A stretch of 64,000 bases of DNA from JANXQG01 sp963775975 (GTDB taxonomy: Bacteria > Planctomycetota > Planctomycetia > Pirellulales > Thermoguttaceae), in contig CAVZKX010000001.1 in NCBI GenBank assembly GCA_963775975.1, positions 1,488,001 through 1,552,000 of the forward strand. The letters run 5' to 3'. This document shows, one piece after another, positions 27,145-36,684 of the stretch. The notes below the pieces were generated by a model that saw only the letters and a list, made by a program, of their open reading frames with translations, made no database searches and was not told the origin of the DNA. The position numbers and the translations under genes were made by a program. Position 1 is the stretch's first letter, and every line of letters begins with the position of its first letter.

Positions 27145-28595
27145 CGGCGGGCGATCGCATGACGGAAGGAAACCGGGCATGGAAGTGGTGGATGACCGGC
27201 GTCCTCTTTTTGGCTACCGTGCTGACTTATCTCGACCGCCAGACGCTGGCCATCTGCGAAAAGATGGTCCGCGATGAGTTCCATCTCAACGACGAGCAGT
27301 ATGGCCAATTGCTGGCTGCTTTTCGCTGGGCATACGCCTTGATGCAAGTTCCCGCCGGGCTGATGGCGGATCGCTTGCCCTTGCGGACGACGTTCGGCCT
27401 GGCGGTGGGACTGTGGTCGCTGGCCGGCGCGGCGGCCGCGGCGGTTTTTCGTTTTCCGCTGCTGATGGCAACGCGGTCGGTGCTGGGCACGGGCGAGACG
27501 TTCAATTGGCCTTGCGCGTCGCGGATCGTGGCCAACATGTTTCCGCCCAGCGACCGCAGCCTGGCGAGCGGCATTTTTAATAGCGGCGCGGCGCTCGGCG
27601 CACTGATCGCGCCGGCGGTGATCGGCAGCATTGCATACCTTTTTGGTTGGCGGGCGGCGTTCGTGACGATGGGCGCGCTGGGCGGCGCGTGGCTCGTTCT
27701 CTGGTTCACGGTTACCAGTCGTGGCAGTGCAGGCCATGCGGCAGTGAAATCCAAGATCGATTTCGACACGCGCGGCCACTGGTGCTTTGCGGCCGCGTTC
27801 CTGATCGTCGGCGCAGGTCTGCCGGCCGCGGTGATACTGCTGGGGCCGCGGCTCATCGCGCCGCTGCAATTGTCAATCCATGAAGTGGCGGAAGCCGTGT
27901 TTTCCGTCCGCGGGGCGATGGTAGCGGGGGTTCTACTCGCCGCCGCGATTGCCGCGTCGCTCGTTCGCTGGCGCACGAAAGCCGTCGCCTTCTGGATGCT
28001 GCTGGTCGTCAGCGTGACGGTCACGCCTTGCTGGTATTTCGTGAACGAATGGCTAATCAAATCGCTGCGCGAGGATCGCGGATTGGACGAGGTAAAGATC
28101 GGCGGCATGGTCGGCACGCTCGTCATCCTCACGATCATCATGCTCACGGCCGACCTGGGCAACTTCGCCTGCGGCGGGGTCATTAAACAACTCGTCCGCC
28201 GCGGCCGGTCGCTCCGCGCCGCACGGGGTGCAGTCATGATCACCGCCGCGTGCCTCATCGCTCCCGTGAGCCTCGTCAGTTACGTCGATAACCTGGTTCT
28301 CGCCACGATCATGTTCGCCCTTGCCGTGTTCGGGCTGGCGTCGATCATCGCCGGGTTCACGGCCTGCCAGCAGGACCTGTCCTTCAAGCGCGTCGGCCTG
28401 ATGTCGGGCGTCGTCGGGACGTGCGCGAACATCGTTTCCGCAATCGCCAACCCCAAGATCGGCGCCTACCACGATCAGACGCACAGCTACGGGCTTCTGT
28501 TCATGCTGCTGGGCACCGTGCCGATTGTGAGCGTGGCCGCGATTTTGGTGTTCGATGCGATCGTGCACGGCGAGGAAGCATCTGCCCGCCATTGA
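27141..28595 (+). CDS. MFS transporter (ACS / hexuronate-transporter-like)
   Basis: 484 residues with twelve predicted membrane segments. Typical signatures: FLATVLTYLDRQTLAICEKM in TM1, QLLAAFRWAYALMQVPAGLM then ADRLPLRTTFGL between TM2 and TM3, RSVLGTGETFNWPCASRIV in TM4-5, and GIFNSGAALGALIAPAVIG in TM5. The family moves organic anions such as hexuronates with protons. The substrate is not determined; a sugar acid would fit the polysaccharide-degrading setting. The start is either GTG 27141, overlapping the CAP stop, or ATG 27159. Confidence 0.88.
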   Translation: MTAGDRMTEGNRAWKWWMTGVLFLATVLTYLDRQTLAICEKMVRDEFHLNDEQYGQLLAAFRWAYALMQVPAGLMADRLPLRTTFGLAVGLWSLAGAAAAAVFRFPLLMATRSVLGTGETFNWPCASRIVANMFPPSDRSLASGIFNSGAALGALIAPAVIGSIAYLFGWRAAFVTMGALGGAWLVLWFTVTSRGSAGHAAVKSKIDFDTRGHWCFAAAFLIVGAGLPAAVILLGPRLIAPLQLSIHEVAEAVFSVRGAMVAGVLLAAAIAASLVRWRTKAVAFWMLLVVSVTVTPCWYFVNEWLIKSLREDRGLDEVKIGGMVGTLVILTIIMLTADLGNFACGGVIKQLVRRGRSLRAARGAVMITAACLIAPVSLVSYVDNLVLATIMFALAVFGLASIIAGFTACQQDLSFKRVGLMSGVVGTCANIVSAIANPKIGAYHDQTHSYGLLFMLLGTVPIVSVAAILVFDAIVHGEEASARH

Positions 28596-28600
28596 GCTCA

Positions 28601-28680
28601 TAGGGTGGTGTCGAGCGCAGCGATGACTCGCCACCTTCAGCAGTTTTTGGTGGGTCTTCGTCGGACTCGACCACACCCTA
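28601..28680. repeat. Inverted repeat between convergent genes
   Basis: TAGGGTGGTGTCGAG at the left faces CTCGACCACACCCTA at the right, with an inner CGCCACC/GGTGGG stem. It fills the gap between the stop of the MFS gene and the stop of the convergent gene at 28691, so it may act as a bidirectional terminator. It has no clear T-tract. Confidence 0.7.
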
Positions 28681-28690
28681 CAGTTTCCGA

Positions 28691-29932
28691 CTACTTGCTT
28701 GAATCGGCCGCCCAGACGGCACGTATCGCCTCTTCATCACCAAATCCTTTCGGACATGCCGCGCTCGGATTGTTGGCAAAGTACCAGCGGATGTCCGACG
28801 ACGTGCACGTGCGGCTGCCGGGCATTTGCAGATAGCCGTTTGGGTCGGTCCTTCGCACCCAATCCGAAGCATATTGCAGCCACTTGGCGCGATATGCCTT
28901 ATCCTGGTGCGCATACCAGGTGATCTCGTCATAGCCCCAGATCCAGATGCCGCCCGCGCCGGGCTTGCCGGGCGAACGGCTAGCGCCGTAGTTGTCAAGT
29001 TCCACGAGATAAGGCAAGTGGTCGCACTTCCAGCCGCTGAATGTCAGGCCGCCCTTGCTGCGGTTGTAGATTCCGTCGGAGTGGCCAAGTTCCAAGACGG
29101 CATCCTGCGCGCGAGCCGGGTTTTCCTTGATCCTGAGCGGGAAGGCATGAAAATCGAGCAGTAGTTTGTCGCCATGCAGCAACCCGCCGCTGGGCGTGTG
29201 GCCGTTCAAGAGGACCATGTGCCGGCGGGCGTGTTTGGCCGCATAAGCGCGCACGAGTGTGAGCAGGCGGTCCCACTGGGCGTTGTCGCGATCGCGGCGA
29301 TTCATGATTTCCACTTGGCCGAAGTGGATCGCTTCAAAGCCCGCGTCGATATACGACGCCGCCTGATAGTAGAACCAGAGTTGCGTTTCCTGTCGGCTCA
29401 CGTCGGGCACCTGGCCGCGGCCCATCGGCCGCCGCTGGCCCGGCGGATAGATGATGTCTTCGTAAACGAAATTTCGTTTTTCGACGGGCAGGCCGAATGC
29501 GGTGAAAACCCAAGCCGGGATTTCGATCTGGCCGACGCGCGGCCCGACCGTTTCAAAGACACAGGCCTCGAGAATCATTTCCTGATCGGCGGCGCGAGCC
29601 TTCGGAACTTGTTTTTTGGCGCGGTCGATGTTGGCCAAAAAGTCATTCTCCGCGCCCCACAGGCAAAGGCTCCGCCCGGCATATTTCACGCCGACGTTTT
29701 TCAACATGCGGATGTTGTCGTCCAGGTCGCCGCGGCCGTTGAAAACGCCTTCCACGGAAATCGAGCGTGCGAGGTAGTGTTCCAGCACTTGGCGCGAGAT
29801 CGTGCCGTCGAATTGGTATTTGTTCGAAGGCTCGGCGGCTGGGGCCAGATGGACGGCGAGCAGGCTCCCGGCGAGAAGACATGCTTTGAACACGTAGCAG
29901 ATACACATAAAAAGCTCACTAAGAATTAACAA
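28691..29932 (-). CDS. Secreted protein of unknown function, possibly a TIM-barrel glycosidase relative
   Basis: 413 residues from ATG 29932 (ATG 29908 also possible). The signal peptide ends near LAPAAEP. The mature protein has SRQVLEHYLARSISVEGVFN, MLKNVGVKYAGRSLCLWGAE, MILEACVFETVGPRVGQIEI, then YIDAGFEAIHFGQVEIMNRR, HMVLLNGHTPSGG, and ending GAGGIWIWGYDEITWYAHQD. The alternation of strand-like and helix-like segments, with acids at strand ends (FETV, GQVEIMN, LDFHAF, WGYDEITW), suggests a TIM barrel, but no known family is recognised. Neighbouring genes do not help. Confidence 0.6.
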   Translation of the reverse strand: MLILSELFMCICYVFKACLLAGSLLAVHLAPAAEPSNKYQFDGTISRQVLEHYLARSISVEGVFNGRGDLDDNIRMLKNVGVKYAGRSLCLWGAENDFLANIDRAKKQVPKARAADQEMILEACVFETVGPRVGQIEIPAWVFTAFGLPVEKRNFVYEDIIYPPGQRRPMGRGQVPDVSRQETQLWFYYQAASYIDAGFEAIHFGQVEIMNRRDRDNAQWDRLLTLVRAYAAKHARRHMVLLNGHTPSGGLLHGDKLLLDFHAFPLRIKENPARAQDAVLELGHSDGIYNRSKGGLTFSGWKCDHLPYLVELDNYGASRSPGKPGAGGIWIWGYDEITWYAHQDKAYRAKWLQYASDWVRRTDPNGYLQMPGSRTCTSSDIRWYFANNPSAACPKGFGDEEAIRAVWAADSSK

Positions 29933-29980
29933 GAACCGCTAGTTTAGCCCCGGCGCATGCGCCGGTATACTGGGTGTGCA

Positions 29981-30033
29981 CGCTGGAGTTCCGCCTTTAG
30001 GCGGTTTTGCCGGCCAAAGCCGGTACTCCAGCG
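29981..30033. repeat. Three-stem palindromic element
   Basis: Outer arms CGCTGGAGT/ACTCCAGCG enclose two hairpins, CCGCCTTTAGGCGG and GCCGGCCAAAGCCGG, so it could extrude as a cruciform. A further hairpin CGGCGCATGCGCCG lies at 29951-29964. It is located between two divergent genes. Confidence 0.8.
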
Positions 30034-30050
30034 GAACAGGATAACCTATC

Positions 30051-31052
30051 ATGAATGCCAAACTCAACTTTCAAGCCATACTTCTTCTATCAATCTCTTG
30101 GCCGGCGGCCCTCTCGGCTTACGCCAAAGACTCGGCCTACAACCCGCTCACACTATCGTCCGCGAACACTTCCCCGCCGCTGGATCTGACCGTCACGGAC
30201 AAATCGCGGGATCGCGAGATCCCGATCCGCGTCTATCTGCCGGCCGGAAAAGGCCCGGCCCCGGTCGTGCTCTTCAGCCACGGGCTGGGCGGCTCGCGCG
30301 AAGGTTCGGCATTTCTAGGAAAACATTGGTCCGCGCGGGGCTATGTCTGCGTCTTTCTTCAGCATCCGGGCAGCGACACGTCGATTTGGAAGGACAAGCC
30401 GCAGGCCGATCGCGTGGCCGCTTTGAAGAAGGCCGTCAACTTGGAGAACTTTCTGCTCCGCGCGAAGGACGTGCCCGCCGTGCTCGATCAGTTGGAGAAA
30501 TGGAACAAGGATAAAAGCATCCAACTCGCCGGGCGGCTCGATATGGAGCATGTAGGCATGTCGGGCCATTCGTTCGGCGCGATCACGACGCAGGCGGTCA
30601 GCGGGCAGATTTCACCGGGCGGCACGGTCGACTTCACCGACCCGCGAATCAAGGCGGCCATCGTTTTCAGCCCAAGCGCGCCGACCACTGGCACGGCGAA
30701 GGAGGCTTTCGCCGAGGTGAAAATCCCCTGGATGCTGATGACTGGTACGAAAGACGTTGTGCCGCTCATTAGCAAGGCGGACATAAAGTCGCGGCTGAGC
30801 GTTTATCCGGCGCTGCCGCCCGGCGGGAAGTATGAGTTGGTGTTGGACAATGCGGAACATTCGGTCTTTACCGACCGCCCGCTGCCGACCGACACCGAGC
30901 AGCGGAACCCGAACCATCACCGCGTGATCCTTGCCTTGAGCACCGCTTTTTGGGACGCCAATCTCCGCGGCAACGCGGCCGCGAAGGCGTGGCTGGACGG
31001 CGACGGGCCCAAGACGGTCTTGGAGAAAAACGACCGCTGGCAACGGAAATAA
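30051..31052 (+). CDS. Secreted alpha/beta hydrolase (PAF-acetylhydrolase / chlorophyllase-like)
   Basis: 333 residues with a signal peptide (FQAILLLSISWPAALSAYA). It has the alpha/beta-hydrolase layout: IPIRVYLPAGKGPAPVVLFS then HGLGGSREGSAFLGKHWSAR (oxyanion loop), nucleophile elbow GMSGHSFGAITTQAV, a WMLMTGTKDVVPL acid strand, and the catalytic His within NAEHSVFTDRP. Many planctomycetes carry several such enzymes. Substrate unknown; carboxylic esters are likely. The start at 30051 follows a palindromic element by 18 bp. Confidence 0.85.
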   Translation: MNAKLNFQAILLLSISWPAALSAYAKDSAYNPLTLSSANTSPPLDLTVTDKSRDREIPIRVYLPAGKGPAPVVLFSHGLGGSREGSAFLGKHWSARGYVCVFLQHPGSDTSIWKDKPQADRVAALKKAVNLENFLLRAKDVPAVLDQLEKWNKDKSIQLAGRLDMEHVGMSGHSFGAITTQAVSGQISPGGTVDFTDPRIKAAIVFSPSAPTTGTAKEAFAEVKIPWMLMTGTKDVVPLISKADIKSRLSVYPALPPGGKYELVLDNAEHSVFTDRPLPTDTEQRNPNHHRVILALSTAFWDANLRGNAAAKAWLDGDGPKTVLEKNDRWQRK

Positions 31053-31398
31053 ATACTCGATGCACGAGCGGTTGACGGGTGCCGCAGGCCCAACTAGAAT
31101 CGTGCAAGTATCGGGCATCTTGCCCGCACAGTTCGACCGATGTGGCGTATCATTCGCCCGGAGGCAGCGTTAGGCAACTGGTTTCGCGTTTCCGACCGTT
31201 TCGGAAGCGTGTCAGTCGCCTGCTCATTCTACTATAGCTTTTGACTTGGCGGCGGTTTTTCCCGAAATCCGCCGCCCGGCAATTCTGGCTTTGAGCGCCT
31301 CATCTTGAATCCCAGCGCGTTTTCGTGGCTGATCGTCGGCCGCCGTGCATGTGGTTCTTTCGTGGCCCCTCTCGGCACATTAACCGAAATCGCACATC
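31053..31398. other. Intergenic region, nothing conclusive
   Basis: About 345 bases ahead of the large PEP-CTERM gene. TGGCGTATCATTCGC at 31142-31156 vaguely resembles a -24/-12 (sigma-54) site, which would fit known control of some exosortase-linked genes, but the match is weak. No gene is seen. Confidence 0.35.
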
Positions 31399-33930
31399 AT
31401 GATTCAATCCAATATCAAAACTTGTCACATCCTTGCCATCATCTCGGCGCTTGGCGCAGCATCAATGGCTAAAGCTGCCGTTACCCCGATCACTTACGCC
31501 GGACCGGATAGCGGCCTGTGGAGCGCTTCTTCCAATTGGTCGCCGGCGGTCGTCCCGGCCAATAGCGGCAGCAACAGCTATTCCGTCGCGATCGCCGCGC
31601 ACTCCGTCGTTTTCAACATTTCCGGCACGACATCGATAAACGACCTGACGCTTTCCAACAACCTGACACTCAACCCTGGCTGCTCGCTTTCGGCCAGTGG
31701 GCAGATTGCGCTCACGACGGCAACGGTCACGTGCAATGGCGGAAACTTCACGGCCGGCGGTCCGGCCGCCGCCGCCGCGGACCTCAGCGTCGTCGCCAAT
31801 AATGGAGCGAAGCTGGCCTTGCCCGTGCTGACCCAAATCGCCGACAGCAGCTATCCATTCGGCTCGATGCAGGCCAACGGCGCGAGCAGCCTGCTCTCGC
31901 TGCCGCAGGTGACGACGATCACGTTCAACAACATTTTCACCGGAGTTCAGGCGAGCGCCGGCGGCAAGGTCGATCTGCATAGTTTGCTTTCCATAACCAG
32001 CACCACCGTCAATTCGATAGGAATGACCGCTAATGGCGGCACGATCGATGTCTCCAATTTGGCGGTCGGCACGACCAACAGCGCCTCCATCAGCCTCTGG
32101 GTTTCCAATTCCGGCACGGTGCTTTGGGGCAGCCCGACAAGCCTCCATTTGATCGACCTTACGGTAACCGGCGCTGGCAACATGATTGACGTCAGCCATG
32201 TCACGTCTGCCACGGACTTCAACGTCAATGCGTCTGGCGGCGCTCAAGTCGCGCTGCCGCTTCTGACTCAAATCGCCGACAGCAGCTATCCGTTCGGATC
32301 GATGCAGGCCAACGGCGCGGGCAGCATGCTCTCGCTGCCGCAGGTGACGACGATCACGTTCAACAACATTTTCACCGGCGTTCAGGCGAGCGGCGGCGGC
32401 AAGGTCGATCTGCACGGTTTGCTTTCCATAACCAGCACCACCGTCAATTCGATAGGAATGACCGCCAATGGCGGCACGATCGATGTCTCCAATTTGGCGG
32501 TCGGCACGACCAACAGCGCCTCCATCAGCCTCTCCGTTTCCAATTCCGGCACGGTGTTTTGGGGCAGCCCGACAAGCCTCCATTTGATCGACCTTACGGT
32601 AACCGGCACGGCCAATACGATTGACGTCAGCCATGTCGCCACCGCCACGGACTTCAACGTCAATGCGTCTGGCGGCGCTCATGTCGCGCTGCCGCTTCTG
32701 ACCCAAATCGCCGACAGCAACTATCCGTTTGGCTCGATGCAGGCTAACGGCACGGGCAGCATGCTCTCGCTGCCGCAGGTGACGACGATCACGTTCAACA
32801 ACATTTTCACCGGCGTTCAGGCGAGCGCCGGCGGCAACGTCGATCTGCACAGTTTGCTCACCGTAACCAGCACCACCGTCAATTCGATGGACGTCAACGC
32901 CAATGGCGGCACGATCGACCTACCGAACTTGGCGGTCGGGATGAGCAACAGCGCTGCCATGGACTTTTCGCTTTCCAATTCCGGGGTCGTCAGTTGGGGC
33001 AGCCCGACAAGCCTCCACTTGATCGGGCTGACGGTGACAGGCACCGGCAATACGATTGACGTGAGCCATGTCACTGCCGCCAGGGACTTCAGCGCTTCGG
33101 CGTCTGGCGGAGCCCAGGTCGCGCTGCCGCTGCTGACGCAAATTGCCAACAGCAGTTATCCCTTTGGCTCGCTGCAAGCCAGCGGCACCGGCAGCGTATT
33201 GGACTTATCGCACGTGACGACGATCGCGATCAACAGCATATTCACGAGCGTACAAGCCAATGCCGGAGGCCTGGTAAACCTTCACAACTTGCTCTCCGTG
33301 ACCAGCACGGGCAATTTCACGATGGGCCTGAATGCGACAGGCGGGACAATCGACATTTCCAGCCTCGGCCGGCTTCTCGGTTCGGTGCAGGTCAGCGGCG
33401 GCGGCGCGGTCCTGCTGAGCGGCAGCGGCTCTATGAGCGGCCGCCTCACGGTGAGCGGCGGCAGCAGCGCCGGCACGCAAGGTCTCCTGGAGTTTTCCGG
33501 CGCGATGGGCACAATGGAATTCACCGATTCGCTGGTTGGCGACACCGACCTGCTTGTCGGCGGCGGAACTGCCGGCAATCCGGCGATTCTTGATTTCCGC
33601 TTGGGCAACGCGGCAGACCGCTTTCTGCTGGACGCCGGCAAGCTCGTGGTAAATCCCGGCGGAGCAACCATTCTCATCACGCCTGAACCGGGCATTGCGG
33701 CGGGCACCTATGACCTGATCGATTTCAGAAGCGGCCAGGCGAGCGGACTTGCCAATTTGGTTCTAGGGACGACTAGCCTGCCCGGCTATTCGCTCGCCCT
33801 GCAATCGACACCAAGTGCCGAGCAGCTTGTGGTGACCGCCGTGCCGGAGCCAGCGGCGCTAGCACTGTTGGCCGGCTTGATGGGCGGCATAGCCGTTTTC
33901 TCGCGTCGCTCACTCCGCCGGCTTAAGTAG
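31399..33930 (+). CDS. Large repetitive PEP-CTERM surface protein
   Basis: 843 residues. Signal peptide to about residue 24, then an autotransporter-like opening (SGLWSASSNWSPAVVPANSG) seen in secreted beta-helix proteins. Residues about 138-640 consist of 145-residue repeats: ALPLLTQIADSSYPFGSMQA, SLPQVTTITFNNIFTGVQAS, VDLHSLLSITSTTVNS, WGSPTSLHLIDLTVTG, IDVSHVTSATDFNV. The strand-turn pattern suits a beta-solenoid. The end has the sorting signal VPEPAALALLAGLMGGIAVF then SRRSLRR. It probably lies on the cell surface. Its stop overlaps the end of the convergent DUF2961 gene by about 20 bp. Confidence 0.88.
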   Translation: MIQSNIKTCHILAIISALGAASMAKAAVTPITYAGPDSGLWSASSNWSPAVVPANSGSNSYSVAIAAHSVVFNISGTTSINDLTLSNNLTLNPGCSLSASGQIALTTATVTCNGGNFTAGGPAAAAADLSVVANNGAKLALPVLTQIADSSYPFGSMQANGASSLLSLPQVTTITFNNIFTGVQASAGGKVDLHSLLSITSTTVNSIGMTANGGTIDVSNLAVGTTNSASISLWVSNSGTVLWGSPTSLHLIDLTVTGAGNMIDVSHVTSATDFNVNASGGAQVALPLLTQIADSSYPFGSMQANGAGSMLSLPQVTTITFNNIFTGVQASGGGKVDLHGLLSITSTTVNSIGMTANGGTIDVSNLAVGTTNSASISLSVSNSGTVFWGSPTSLHLIDLTVTGTANTIDVSHVATATDFNVNASGGAHVALPLLTQIADSNYPFGSMQANGTGSMLSLPQVTTITFNNIFTGVQASAGGNVDLHSLLTVTSTTVNSMDVNANGGTIDLPNLAVGMSNSAAMDFSLSNSGVVSWGSPTSLHLIGLTVTGTGNTIDVSHVTAARDFSASASGGAQVALPLLTQIANSSYPFGSLQASGTGSVLDLSHVTTIAINSIFTSVQANAGGLVNLHNLLSVTSTGNFTMGLNATGGTIDISSLGRLLGSVQVSGGGAVLLSGSGSMSGRLTVSGGSSAGTQGLLEFSGAMGTMEFTDSLVGDTDLLVGGGTAGNPAILDFRLGNAADRFLLDAGKLVVNPGGATILITPEPGIAAGTYDLIDFRSGQASGLANLVLGTTSLPGYSLALQSTPSAEQLVVTAVPEPAALALLAGLMGGIAVFSRRSLRRLK
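31811..33310 (+). repeat. Tandem 435-bp repeats within the PEP-CTERM gene
   Basis: The marker GACGACGATCACGTTCAACA starts at 31911, 32346 and 32781, exactly 435 bp apart. A fourth, diverged unit begins near 33140. The first three units are nearly identical in long stretches, so they arose recently or are homogenised. The period is a multiple of three and keeps the reading frame. Confidence 0.92.
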
Positions 33931-35182
33931 GACGTAATCCAGTCCGAACATATATTGCTTCTGGGCCTTGGGATTCGCGCCGATGACCGTGGCCGAAAGC
34001 TCGTTTGCACTCTTGCGCAATTCAAACACGCCCAAGGGAACCTCGCCGGTTTGAATCACGCCGTCGTGATAGAAGTCGATCGGGCTGCCCGCCTTTTGAC
34101 CGTTGACCGCAAGCTGGATGATGCCGTAATCGACGGCTTTGATGAAGCGGCCGAAAACGCGGTACTTGCCCGGCTTGCGCACGTTAAACTCCAGCCGCAG
34201 CTCGTCGCCCGGTTTCTGGCCGCCAAGCCACCAGAGGTGTCGGCCACCGCTGTCGCCGTCCCAGTCCTGCGGCCCGGGCGTGCCGGTCGATTTCACGATT
34301 CGCATCGCCTCGCCCTCGATCGCGCCGGCCACGTGCGGCACTTCATACTTCGGCATCGGCCGCACGACGAGCTGCTCCGGCTTGATCGGCGGAAACGTGT
34401 CCGTCGCGCCGGGCAGGGCGTACCAATAGGCGGTCACTGCCATGTTCACCTTGCAATCCTTCCAGTGCCAAAGCTCCATGTCGAACTTGAAGTCCTTGGT
34501 GAAGGGGATGCGGTCGAGGATGTGGAAGCGGTTGAGGCTCGTGCGGCCATAGCTGCCGGGCCCGTCGCAGCGGGACTGGCTGTGGTAGGCGTGTGTGAAA
34601 AGTTTTGGATTGCCCCAGCCATAGCCGTAGTAGTCCTCCGTGCCGGTGCCAAAGTGGCTGGGAAAAGTCTCGCCATCAACGTAGATTTTTTCGTCGCCCT
34701 CGCCCCACCAGTCCTTGGCCGGGTTGTCGATGGAGAAGGCGACGCCGCCAAAGACGCCCTTGCCCTTGGCGGTAAGATAGTTCCAATCGCGCATCGGGCG
34801 CGTCGGGACGTCGAATTCGGATTTCCACTTGGCGTGGAAGTACATGGCGCGGTCGGTCCAGTGATAAGGAACCGTTTCGACGATGCCGTTGAAAAGGGCT
34901 GCCGTGCGACTATGATTTACTAGGCGTATTTCCGTAGAACGCCGGAATGGCATGACCCAGTTGCAATAGATAGCGCCATTGCTTTCGACCCCGAGCGGAA
35001 CCGAGCGAAATGGGTTGATTCCGGGTGCCGCCCCGAAGAAGTCGCCTAATGGCGCCTCCACCATTTGATGACCGTCGAAATCAATCTGCAGGACAGTCTC
35101 CCTCAGGACGGCGTCTATATCGGCATTCGGATGAACCACAACGTGCCAGTTTGCAACTGCTCTTTCGCCGGTTCCTTTGTAG

Positions 35183-36684
35183 TTTGACTGTGTAAAGGTT
35201 GACATTGGACGTAAGTCCTTTTGTTGGTAGTCTTTCCGTCGAATGGATTTCACGGAAAGGAGGTCGCCATGGACCGGCGATTTGTGGTGCGGTATCAGGA
35301 ACTGATGGCTGACGCTGAGGTCAAACCCCAGGCGTTGGATGGTGTGCAGAGTCGACTGAAGGAGTTTGTTCAACCGTTCGCGGCGAGCTTGAAATATGCG
35401 GCACAACGCGACCATCTGGAGGAGTACGTGACAGGTTTGGTGTCCAACGTGAAACGCAAGAACATCGAGTCGATCGCTTACTTGTACGAGCACGATCGGC
35501 AGCCGCTGCAGAAGTTCATCGGTCAGAACCCGTGGGAGTGGAAACCCATGATCGACGAGTTGGCCAGACAAATCGGTGAAGCGCTGGGCGAAGCCGACGG
35601 CGTGCTGGTGTTCGATCCCTCGGGCGTGCTCAAACAAGGCAAGGCGTCGGTGGGCGTGGCGCGGCAATGGTGTGGCCGCGCCGGCAAGGTGGACAACTGC
35701 CAGGTGGGCGTTTACTTGGGCTACGTCACACGCAAGGAACATGCCTTGGTCGACACGCGACTCTATCTGCCGGAGGAGTGGACCAAGGACAAAAAGCGTT
35801 GCCGGCGGGCGAGAGTTCCCAAAGAGATTCGCTTCCGCACGCGGCACGAACTGGCGCTTGAAATGCTTCGCCAGCATCGCGGCGTGTTGCCGCATCGCTG
35901 GGTGACGGGGGACGACGAAATGGGCCGAAACTGCCCGTTTCGCGAACAATTGCGGACGTTGGGCGAGCAGTACCTGTTGGCCGTCCCGTCCAACACGCAG
36001 GTCCGCGACCTGGACGCGACTCCGCCGCCGTACCAAGGTTCTGGCCGACTGCCCAAGGTTCCTTTCCAACGTGCGGAGAACTGGATGAAGACGGTGAAGA
36101 GTTGGACGCAGATCGAGATTCGGCCGGGCGAGAGGGGACCGCTGGTGGTCGAGGCCGTGAAGGCGCGTGTGCAGACCAAGCTCGGGCATCGCAACGGTCC
36201 GGAGGAAACGCTGGTGGTCTTTCGCGAACGGCAAGGCGACGGGACGTTCAAGCACGATTACTGCTTGTCCAACGCGCCCTTCGACACGCCGCTGAACGAG
36301 TTTGCGCGGGTCCTGAACGCAGAGCGTCGCATCGAGGAATGTCTTCGCCGCGCCAAGGGCGAAGCCGGCTTGGCGCAGTACCAAGTTCGTACCTGGCAGG
36401 GATGGCATCACCATCAGACACTCACCTTGTTGGCCACATGGTTCCTGACGCAAGAGAAGCGGCGAGGGGGAAAAAAAGGCGCCGTGCCTCTCGCTACAAG
36501 AGGTTCGTTGGATCATTGGGCAATTGCTGCATGAGGAACTGCAATCAAACACATTAAAGCATCTCTGCGACCGCGCCACGCGGCTCAACCGTCGCAAAGA
36601 ACAAGCCCGCTTCTTCTACTGGAAGAAGCGCAAACGCTTACCACCACGCAAGATACATCTACGGATCTGACTTACACAGTCAAA
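35183..36684 (+). mobile_element. IS701-family insertion sequence, 1,502 bp
   Basis: The ends are inverted repeats TTTGACTGTGTAA (35183-35195 and, reversed, 36672-36684). The insertion is flanked by a 4-bp direct repeat GTAG (35179-35182 and 36685-36688). Four-base target duplication and about 1.5 kb length are normal for IS701. It carries one transposase gene that reads opposite to the host gene. Exact reconstruction of the target makes this one of the best-supported calls in the window. Confidence 0.95.
35269..36534 (+). CDS. IS701-type DDE transposase, frameshifted near its end
   Basis: ATG 35269 follows AAAGGAGG. Conserved parts: KRKNIESIAYLYEHDRQPLQ, the first catalytic Asp116 in VLVFDPSGVLKQGKASVGVA, RQWCGRAGKVDNCQVGVYLG, the second Asp in WVTGDDEMGRN, and the Glu region IEECLRRAKGEAGLAQYQVR then TWQGWHHHQTL. 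The frame ends early at 36534 (421 residues). Dropping one base at the GGGGGAAAAAAA run (36466-36477) lets it continue as LSLQEVRWIIGQLLHEELQS and on to KKRKRLPPRKIHLRI, with a stop at 36668-36670, as in relatives. It is either an indel error in the homopolymer or an inactivating mutation. Confidence 0.92.
   Translation: MDRRFVVRYQELMADAEVKPQALDGVQSRLKEFVQPFAASLKYAAQRDHLEEYVTGLVSNVKRKNIESIAYLYEHDRQPLQKFIGQNPWEWKPMIDELARQIGEALGEADGVLVFDPSGVLKQGKASVGVARQWCGRAGKVDNCQVGVYLGYVTRKEHALVDTRLYLPEEWTKDKKRCRRARVPKEIRFRTRHELALEMLRQHRGVLPHRWVTGDDEMGRNCPFREQLRTLGEQYLLAVPSNTQVRDLDATPPPYQGSGRLPKVPFQRAENWMKTVKSWTQIEIRPGERGPLVVEAVKARVQTKLGHRNGPEETLVVFRERQGDGTFKHDYCLSNAPFDTPLNEFARVLNAERRIEECLRRAKGEAGLAQYQVRTWQGWHHHQTLTLLATWFLTQEKRRGGKKGAVPLATRGSLDHWAIAA

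Noticed and set aside
31142..31156. Sigma-54 promoter before the PEP-CTERM gene
   Set aside because: Only the GG-N10-GC skeleton fits; the rest of the consensus is poor, and the other PEP-CTERM gene lacks a similar site.
31462..32850. A long minus-strand frame with internal repeats
   Set aside because: It is the antisense of the 435-bp repeats of the PEP-CTERM gene; the plus-strand product has signal peptide and sorting signal.
36466..36480. Programmed frameshift in the transposase
   Set aside because: Reaching the C-terminal frame needs +1, not the -1 slip that an A7 run would favour; a homopolymer indel is simpler.
33910..36597. An 895-codon minus-strand frame covering the IS
   Set aside because: It fuses the antisense of the transposase with the C-terminal half of the DUF2961 gene; the IS ends and the reconstructed target show it is not one gene.
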